Origin: Pseudomonadota bacterium
Lineage (GTDB): Bacteria > Pseudomonadota > Gammaproteobacteria > Burkholderiales > Thiobacillaceae
Reading direction: 5' to 3'
DNA length: 13,316 bases
Assembly (NCBI GenBank): GCA_021821425.1
Contig: JAKACL010000052.1
Span: forward strand, 1 to 13,316
Shown here in pieces: positions 8,843 to 13,316 of the stretch (its first letter is position 1; each line of letters starts with the position of its first letter). A program made the translations under genes and the position numbers. The notes beneath the pieces are model-generated. The model did no database searches, was not told where the DNA came from, and saw nothing but the letters and a program-made list of their open reading frames with translations.

Positions 8843-11662
8843 TTAGCTGTCCTCTGGACGCCTTATGCACGTCGCCGCCCGTAGCGAGTTTTTCTTGTCC
8901 GGTAAAAAGCCTTGTTTCTCGTACAGGGTGTCACATGGCCCGTTGGCGCGGAGTAGCGCGGCGAACTCAAGAGCGGGTACGGGACGGCTGATCAGGTAGC
9001 CCTGGATCAGATGGCAGCCCATGGTGGAAAGTAGTGTTCTCTGGTCTTCTTGCTCGACACCCTCCGCGACAACCTGAAAATCCAATACGCGGGCGAGGGC
9101 GATGATTCTCTCAACAATGGACTGCTGTCGCGGATCGGTGGCCAGGTTGCGGATGAAGGCTTGATCCAGCTTGAGTACATTGGCCGGCAATTGGGTCAGA
9201 TAGACCAGCGACGAGTAGCCTGTGCCGAAATCATCCAGCGCAATGCTGATGCCCATCGCACGCAACTGCAGGAGGGTGGCGTGTATTTCCGGCGATTCAT
9301 TGACCGCGGTGGCTTCAAGAATTTCCAGTTCCAGTCGGCGTGGGTCGAGGCTGTGCCGTGTGAGGATATTCACGATCCTGGCGATCAGATCTCCTTCCAG
9401 GAAATTCAGCGGGGAGAGGTTTACCGACACCGGGATGGGCGCCAGGCCCTCGCGATCCCATTCGACCATCTGGGCGCAGGCCCGTTCCATCACCCATTCG
9501 CCGAGCCAGTTTCCCAATCCGGTCTCGTCGAACAGCGACACGAACTTGACGGCCGACAGCAAACCGCGCTTCGGTGAATTCCAGCGTAGCAGGGCTTCCG
9601 CCCCCACGATGCATCCTGTAGTGGTCGAGACCTTGGGCTGGTAATGGAGCAACAGTTCGTCCTTGCCGATGGCCTCGCGAAGATCCTGGATCAGCTCGAA
9701 GCGCGCCCGGACTTCGGCGTTCAAATTGCTGGAATAGAAGCAGAAGCTGCCGGGTTGCTGGCGTTTCGATTCATACATGGCGGCGTCGGCCATTTTCAGC
9801 AGGTCCTCAAAATTTGAGGCGTTATCCGGATAGAGCGCGATGCCGATGCTGGCCTGCGTGGTGACCCTGCGTTCGCTAATGGACACGGGAGCGGCCAGCA
9901 CATCATTGAATTTGCGCGCCAGTGCGTCCAGGAATGTCGATTCTCCCCCTCGCGGCAGATCAGGCAGCAGCACGACGAATTCGTCGCCACCCAGGCGTGC
10001 GGTGGTGTCGCTTTGCCGGGTGCCGGCTTTGAGCCGGCGAGCGCATTCCACGAGCAATTCGTCGCCTGCCGTGTGTCCGAGGCTGTCGTTTATTTCCTTG
10101 AAATTGTCCAGGTCGACGAGCATGACGGCCACCAGGGTGTGCTCGCGATCGGCGCGTATCAGGGCTTGTTCGACGCGGTCCCGAAGCAGCACCCGATTGG
10201 GCAGTTCGGTCAGTGCATCGTAGTGGCCCTGGTGGTAGAGTTTTTCTTCCCACGCAATGTTCGACGCGGCCACGGCCAACCGGTCGGTCAGGATGTGGCT
10301 GGCCCCAACGATATCGTCAAGGCCATCGATGCGTTTCCCGTAGCCCAGGATCAGCAGGCTGTCGATGCGTTCGTTGACCCGAACCGGAAAGATCAGGGCC
10401 TGTTCAAGGCGATGGTCTGATATGTGCCGCAGGCATTCCGGGCGATTGTCGCCCCATTCCAGTCTGTACCAAGACTGCCCCATTTTTTCTGGAAGCAAGG
10501 CGGTGACGTCCGGACAACCCCACGCTTTGCCGAGCCGTTCGTGTGGGTCGCATGTGGTCAGGAGTCTGCCGCCGCCATGGCCATCGAGACGCATGATCCC
10601 TGCGCAGTCGCAGGGAATGGCCTGGTGGATGCGGCCCAACACCGCCTGAATGACATGATCCATCTCCGAGGCATTGAGGATGGCCCGGTCCAGTTCCGCC
10701 AGCATCTGCAGCATGTGGAACTTGTGCTGCAGCGTGTCGGACATGTGGTTGAAGGATTGCGCAAGACTGCCAAATTCATCGTTGTTGGGCACGATGACAC
10801 GCGCCGAGAAATCGCCTGCGGACAGGGCGCGTGTGCCTTCCATCAGCAGTTCCAGGGGGCGCAACTGCCGGCGGATCTGGCTCAGAGCCAGCAACAGCGC
10901 CAGGCCAAAAGCCAGGATTGCAATAGCAAAGAAGGCCAGACGGAATTGCCTCAGATCGCGCAGCAGGGTGTGCTTCGGCTCGGCCACCATGACGACCAGG
11001 CCGGGATGGGCATAGGGCGCCTGAAGGCGAGCCCGCCAGAAACCGCCAAGAAACGCTTCATTGCCGATACGCCAGGTGAACGTACCGATGTTTTGCCGAG
11101 CCAGTGTGCTCGGCCATGCCGTCGGCGCGGGCGCCTGCAAATTTGGCGTGCAATAAAGCGTCCGGTGATCCGAGTCCAGAATGCAATAGCGCTCTGGCGC
11201 GTGATCGTTACGCCATATGTTTGCCATGTCCAGGCGCGCGAACAACACGCGGTCGGACAACTCGGGACGCAGCAACATGCCGGCATCGTCTCCCAGGGCG
11301 AGGCTGAGTGCGATCTTGCCATATGCAAGATGTCGCGCCTGGTCGGGCTTGAGGTTGGCGGAATTGGGCCGGAATGTCAGACTTACAAAGCCTTCTGGCG
11401 TCACTTCGGACAGGTCGCCGCCGCCGGTGATGCGTATTGCCTCGCGCTTCAGGACCTGGGCGCGCCAGTTCAGTTCTTGGATCACGCTCATGCCGAGCGC
11501 CTTGCTGTCCTGTTGCAGACGGTGATCGTTGGTCTCCACCAGCATGTCGCTGACACGGACATAGGCATAGACCGCGAGCCCGCCCATCGGCAGGAGTGCC
11601 GCCAGCAGAAAAAGCAGGAACAGTCGGCGCCCGACCTTGCTGTTCAGGTGCGGGCGCCGCAA
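8843..11662 (-). CDS. Membrane-bound sensor with HAMP, GAF, GGDEF and EAL domains (c-di-GMP synthesis/hydrolysis)
   Basis: The 939-residue protein would make and/or break the second messenger c-di-GMP at the inner membrane. Layout: TM1 at about 13-35, a periplasmic sensor of about 200 residues, TM2 at about 242-262, HAMP at about 263-318, a GAF-like domain at about 320-470, GGDEF at about 478-645, EAL at about 655-905, and a tail of about 34 residues. The cyclase signature GGDEF (558-562) is intact, with an inhibitory I-site RQSD (549-552) five residues before it. The EAL side keeps EALLRW (689-694), Asn748, the LELEILE acid residues, DDFGTGYSSL (810-819), Lys831 and the AEGVE block (Glu867), so both activities are possible. 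The start is a TTG at 11662, 3 bases after the pseudopilin stop, with GGAG 9 bases upstream; it places a basic N-terminus before TM1. The ligand is unknown. Confidence 0.93.
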   Translation of the reverse strand: MRRPHLNSKVGRRLFLLFLLAALLPMGGLAVYAYVRVSDMLVETNDHRLQQDSKALGMSVIQELNWRAQVLKREAIRITGGGDLSEVTPEGFVSLTFRPNSANLKPDQARHLAYGKIALSLALGDDAGMLLRPELSDRVLFARLDMANIWRNDHAPERYCILDSDHRTLYCTPNLQAPAPTAWPSTLARQNIGTFTWRIGNEAFLGGFWRARLQAPYAHPGLVVMVAEPKHTLLRDLRQFRLAFFAIAILAFGLALLLALSQIRRQLRPLELLMEGTRALSAGDFSARVIVPNNDEFGSLAQSFNHMSDTLQHKFHMLQMLAELDRAILNASEMDHVIQAVLGRIHQAIPCDCAGIMRLDGHGGGRLLTTCDPHERLGKAWGCPDVTALLPEKMGQSWYRLEWGDNRPECLRHISDHRLEQALIFPVRVNERIDSLLILGYGKRIDGLDDIVGASHILTDRLAVAASNIAWEEKLYHQGHYDALTELPNRVLLRDRVEQALIRADREHTLVAVMLVDLDNFKEINDSLGHTAGDELLVECARRLKAGTRQSDTTARLGGDEFVVLLPDLPRGGESTFLDALARKFNDVLAAPVSISERRVTTQASIGIALYPDNASNFEDLLKMADAAMYESKRQQPGSFCFYSSNLNAEVRARFELIQDLREAIGKDELLLHYQPKVSTTTGCIVGAEALLRWNSPKRGLLSAVKFVSLFDETGLGNWLGEWVMERACAQMVEWDREGLAPIPVSVNLSPLNFLEGDLIARIVNILTRHSLDPRRLELEILEATAVNESPEIHATLLQLRAMGISIALDDFGTGYSSLVYLTQLPANVLKLDQAFIRNLATDPRQQSIVERIIALARVLDFQVVAEGVEQEDQRTLLSTMGCHLIQGYLISRPVPALEFAALLRANGPCDTLYEKQGFLPDKKNSLRAATCIRRPEDS

Positions 11663-11665
11663 GTC

Positions 11666-12142
11666 TCAGTGCTCCGAAGCCACACCAATGAAACCGCCAT
11701 TTCCGGCACGGACTATATCGTCCCGTGCCGTTGTAGCAGTGAGTTGCTTCTGGGTCCGCCCGTCCGGCCCCATGCTGTACAGGTCATAGTCGCTGTTCAG
11801 GGGGTTCAGGTTCTTGTCGCGCCGGACGGCGCCGATATTGGGGGGCGGAACAACCTCGATCGCCAGATACTGGTAGGGGTTTCCCCAAGGATCGGAGAGC
11901 GGCAGGCCCCCGCCCAATGCGGCCAGATTGGCTGGATAAATGCCTTTAATGGTATGAAAGCGTTCTAGAGCCATGCTCAGTTGGCCGATATCTGCGATCG
12001 CCTGGCTTCGCTTGGCTCGCTCGATGTAAGCCTGATAACTGGGAATGGCAATCGCCGCCAACGCCCCAACAACAACGAGTGCGATCATTAACTCGATCAA
12101 GGTGAATGCTGCCTGCCGGGAGCGTGGAATTCGGCGCACCAT
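11666..12142 (-). CDS. GspG-like type II secretion / type IV pilin-like pseudopilin
   Basis: The product has a short basic leader (MVRRIPRSRQAA), then FTLIELMIALVVVGALAAIA, the class III prepilin signature with Glu5 of the mature protein and a hydrophobic N-terminal helix. The soluble domain carries SDPWGNPYQY and DYDLYSMGPDG, the hallmark of GspG-type (T2SSG) pseudopilins. No Cys is present. The residue before the cleavage site is Ala, where Gly is usual. The ATG at 12142 is preferred because it gives a normal leader and follows AGGGGG closely; a GTG one codon later has even better spacing, and an upstream ATG at 12196 would add 18 residues to the leader without a Shine-Dalgarno. It is probably cotranscribed with the downstream c-di-GMP gene (3-base gap). 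No prepilin peptidase, assembly ATPase or secretin gene is in the window, so which machine uses it is unknown. Confidence 0.88.
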   Translation of the reverse strand: MVRRIPRSRQAAFTLIELMIALVVVGALAAIAIPSYQAYIERAKRSQAIADIGQLSMALERFHTIKGIYPANLAALGGGLPLSDPWGNPYQYLAIEVVPPPNIGAVRRDKNLNPLNSDYDLYSMGPDGRTQKQLTATTARDDIVRAGNGGFIGVASEH

Positions 12143-12144
12143 TA

Positions 12145-12150
12145 CCCCCT
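12145..12150 (-). promoter_or_regulatory. Ribosome binding site of the pseudopilin gene
   Basis: On the minus strand AGGGGG lies 2 bases before the ATG at 12142 and 5 bases before the next codon, GTG at 12139. It favours a start at 12142 or 12139 over the ATG at 12196, which has no comparable sequence at a normal distance. Confidence 0.55.
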
Positions 12151-12195
12151 TTTGTCGTACGTTAGCCGGGATTGTTTTTGGCAGGGGAGAGGACA

Positions 12196-12226
12196 TTTAT
12201 ATCACTGACACCTGCAGTCCAAACAA
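12196..12226 (-). promoter_or_regulatory. Candidate sigma-70-like promoter of the pseudopilin/c-di-GMP unit
   Basis: On the minus strand TTGTTT (12226-12221) and TATAAA (12201-12196) resemble -35 and -10 boxes, but the spacer is 19 bases, longer than optimal, and the -35 box is weak. If used, transcription would begin near 12190, inside the longer candidate reading frame, which would agree with the start at 12142. The wider non-coding stretch 12143-12427 (285 bases) is AT-rich near 12181-12300 (45% and 37% GC in two 60-base lines). It also holds an imperfect hairpin at 12305-12331 (GCCA/TGGC and GTGC/GCAC arms). I recognise no riboswitch class in it. Confidence 0.3.
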
Positions 12227-12427
12227 TTTTCACCTTAAACATATAAATCGACAGGAATCCAAAAAACATAAGGGTCGGGAGAAAAATTATCCTGTCAGAG
12301 GAGAGCCAGCGTGCGGTTGCGGGCACTTGGCCGTTATGGGTCGAAAGGCGCCAGCGAAAATTTGCCTGAATACTGTGAAGTTGGGTGCGCCTGCTCCTTT
12401 GGTTTGGCCTCGGGGTCGATTAAAAAT

Positions 12428-13201
12428 TCAATCGGTCAGACGGATTTCTGCCAGCACCGGTGCATGATCCGACGGCCGTTCCAGCTTGCGCATGTCGCGG
12501 TCGATGGAGGATGAGATGCAGGCGGCCGCAAGCGGCTCGGACAGCAGGATATGGTCGATTCTCAGGCCGTGGTTGCGGCGGAAGCCCATCATCCGGTAGT
12601 CCCACCAGCTGAAGGCTTTTTCCGGCTGGTCGAACAGGCGGAAGCTGTCTTTCAGCCCCAGCGCCAGCAAGGTACGGAAGCGGTCGCGCTCGGGTTCGGA
12701 CACCAGCACGCAGCCCTCCCATGCTTGCGGATCATGCACATCGCGGTCTTCCGGCGCGATGTTGTAGTCGCCCAGCACGGCGAGCTTAGGATGACGTGCG
12801 AGCTCGTCCTTCAGCCAGACGGCCAGCGCATCGAACCAGGCGAGCTTGTACGGATACTTGTCGGAATCGAGGGTCTGGCCGTTGGGACAGTACACGCACA
12901 CCAGCCGCACGCCGTCGACGGTGGCGGCAATGACGCGCTTCTGCTCGTCCTCCAGCCCCGGAATGCCGATCTGCACGTCCAGCGGCTCGGCGCGGCTGAC
13001 GATGGCGACGCCGTTATAGGTCTTCTGGCCGGAAAATGCGACGCGATAGCCGGCCGCTGCCAGCTCGGCAACCGGGAAATTGTCGTCGCTGAGCTTGGTT
13101 TCCTGCAGGCACAGCGCATCGGGCTGGCGGGTGGCGAGAAAGTCCAGCAGCTGCGGCAGACGGACCTTGAGGGAGTTGACGTTCCAGGCGGCGATTTTCA
13201 T
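12428..13201 (-). CDS. xth: Exodeoxyribonuclease III (AP endonuclease)
   Basis: Exonuclease III cleaves DNA 5' to abasic sites and degrades 3' ends of duplex DNA in base-excision repair. The 257-residue product is the usual length and has the full EEP-fold set: WNVNSLKVR (6-14, Asn7), LQETK (32-36, Glu34), VYCPNGQ (103-109), [13 protein letters not shown] (143-155, Asp145 and Asn147), FSWWDYR (197-203), RIDHILLS (214-221, Asp216) and PSDHAPV (243-249, catalytic His246). The ATG start at 13201 begins [10 protein letters not shown], as in most members. No strong Shine-Dalgarno is visible. It lies on the same strand as the pseudopilin unit but is separated by 285 bases with no clear terminator. 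It would act downstream of glycosylases such as the one at 8157-8786. Confidence 0.97.
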   Translation of the reverse strand: MKIAAWNVNSLKVRLPQLLDFLATRQPDALCLQETKLSDDNFPVAELAAAGYRVAFSGQKTYNGVAIVSRAEPLDVQIGIPGLEDEQKRVIAATVDGVRLVCVYCPNGQTLDSDKYPYKLAWFDALAVWLKDELARHPKLAVLGDYNIAPEDRDVHDPQAWEGCVLVSEPERDRFRTLLALGLKDSFRLFDQPEKAFSWWDYRMMGFRRNHGLRIDHILLSEPLAAACISSSIDRDMRKLERPSDHAPVLAEIRLTD

Positions 13202-13226
13202 GCCCGGGAGTGTAGCGCATACGATT

Positions 13227-13274
13227 CCGCACGTGCTTTAGCACGTAGTGGATCGGAGTCCTTTAGGACTGCGG
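13227..13274. repeat. Pair of small hairpins with identical TTTA loops upstream of xth
   Basis: Two perfect stems stand side by side: ACGTGC-TTTA-GCACGT at 13231-13246 and AGTCC-TTTA-GGACT at 13257-13270, ten bases apart. The block is bounded by CCGCA (13227-13231) and TGCGG (13270-13274), which are inverted copies of each other. Different stems with the same loop, inside an outer inverted repeat, resemble the layout of REP/REPIN-type dispersed palindromes. No other copy occurs in this window, so a repeat family is only suspected. The remaining bases of 13202-13316 hold no gene I can support. Confidence 0.45.
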
Positions 13275-13316
13275 CGTGTGCCGAGGTTCGCCGGGCGGGC
13301 GCGCCAGCCAGGCCAT

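Noticed and set aside
10424..11968. Plus-strand open frame of 514 codons opposite the c-di-GMP gene and the pseudopilin
   Set aside because: The minus strand here encodes continuous transmembrane, HAMP and GAF segments; the plus-strand translation is Gln/His/Arg rich without motifs and crosses two real genes.
12162..12269. 35-codon minus-strand frame just before the pseudopilin gene, possible leader peptide
   Set aside because: No Shine-Dalgarno precedes its ATG, the peptide has no regulatory codon run or known family, and AT-rich DNA yields such frames easily.
12250..12296. Inverted repeat GACAGGA / TCCTGTC with a 33-base gap as an operator
   Set aside because: A 7-base inverted pair is expected by chance about once in a region of this size, and the loop is long.
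12300..12420. c-di-GMP (GEMM-type) riboswitch ahead of the pseudopilin gene
   Set aside because: A fragment resembling CACAG...GGCAAA occurs, but the tetraloop/receptor and second-stem sequences of the class are not found in order.
12428..12445. Terminator at the end of xth
   Set aside because: Only a 5-base stem (CGATT/AATCG) overlapping the stop codon, without a stable GC stem followed by a T run.
13198..13315. Minus-strand frame open from the window edge to a TGA overlapping the xth ATG, possible end of an upstream gene
   Set aside because: Only 38 codons; third-position GC is about 55%, far below the real genes, and both palindromes lie inside it. It is more likely non-coding, though the window ends too soon to be sure.

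Overview
The window looks like a chromosomal segment from a high-GC betaproteobacterium, plausibly near the Nitrosomonadales/Thiobacillus-like groups. That placement is an inference. It rests on the gene order leuS-lptE-holA-proA-nadD-rsfS-rlmH-maf-rng, which I associate with Betaproteobacteria, and on the protein sequences; no database search was possible.

Positions 1-8786 (+ strand) hold ten tightly packed genes: the 3' two thirds of leuS, then lptE, holA, proA, nadD, rsfS, rlmH, maf, rng and a compact AlkA-like DNA glycosylase. Most neighbours overlap by 1-4 bases or sit within 16 bases of each other, so they probably form one operon. They serve central functions: leucyl-tRNA charging, LPS transport, the DNA polymerase III clamp loader, proline and NAD synthesis, ribosome silencing, 23S rRNA methylation, nucleotide-pool or septum control, RNA processing and alkylation repair. 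A hairpin with A and T tracts at 8788-8814 closes the operon and reads as a terminator in both directions.

Positions 8843-12142 (- strand) hold a convergent two-gene unit: a GspG-like pseudopilin followed, 3 bases later, by a 939-residue membrane sensor with HAMP, GAF, GGDEF and EAL domains. Both c-di-GMP domains keep their catalytic signatures. The pair sits between housekeeping genes without other pilus or secretion genes, and has an AT-rich upstream region (12143-12427). It is the most system-like accessory content here, though its domains are all familiar.

Positions 12428-13201 (- strand) encode exonuclease III (xth). The last 115 bases hold two adjacent small hairpins with identical TTTA loops and no gene I can support.

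The most unusual local signal is in leuS at about 180-356: an AT-richer tract of different codon use that includes about 30 extra residues in the editing-domain region. I saw no tRNA, rRNA, CRISPR array, transposase or integrase.
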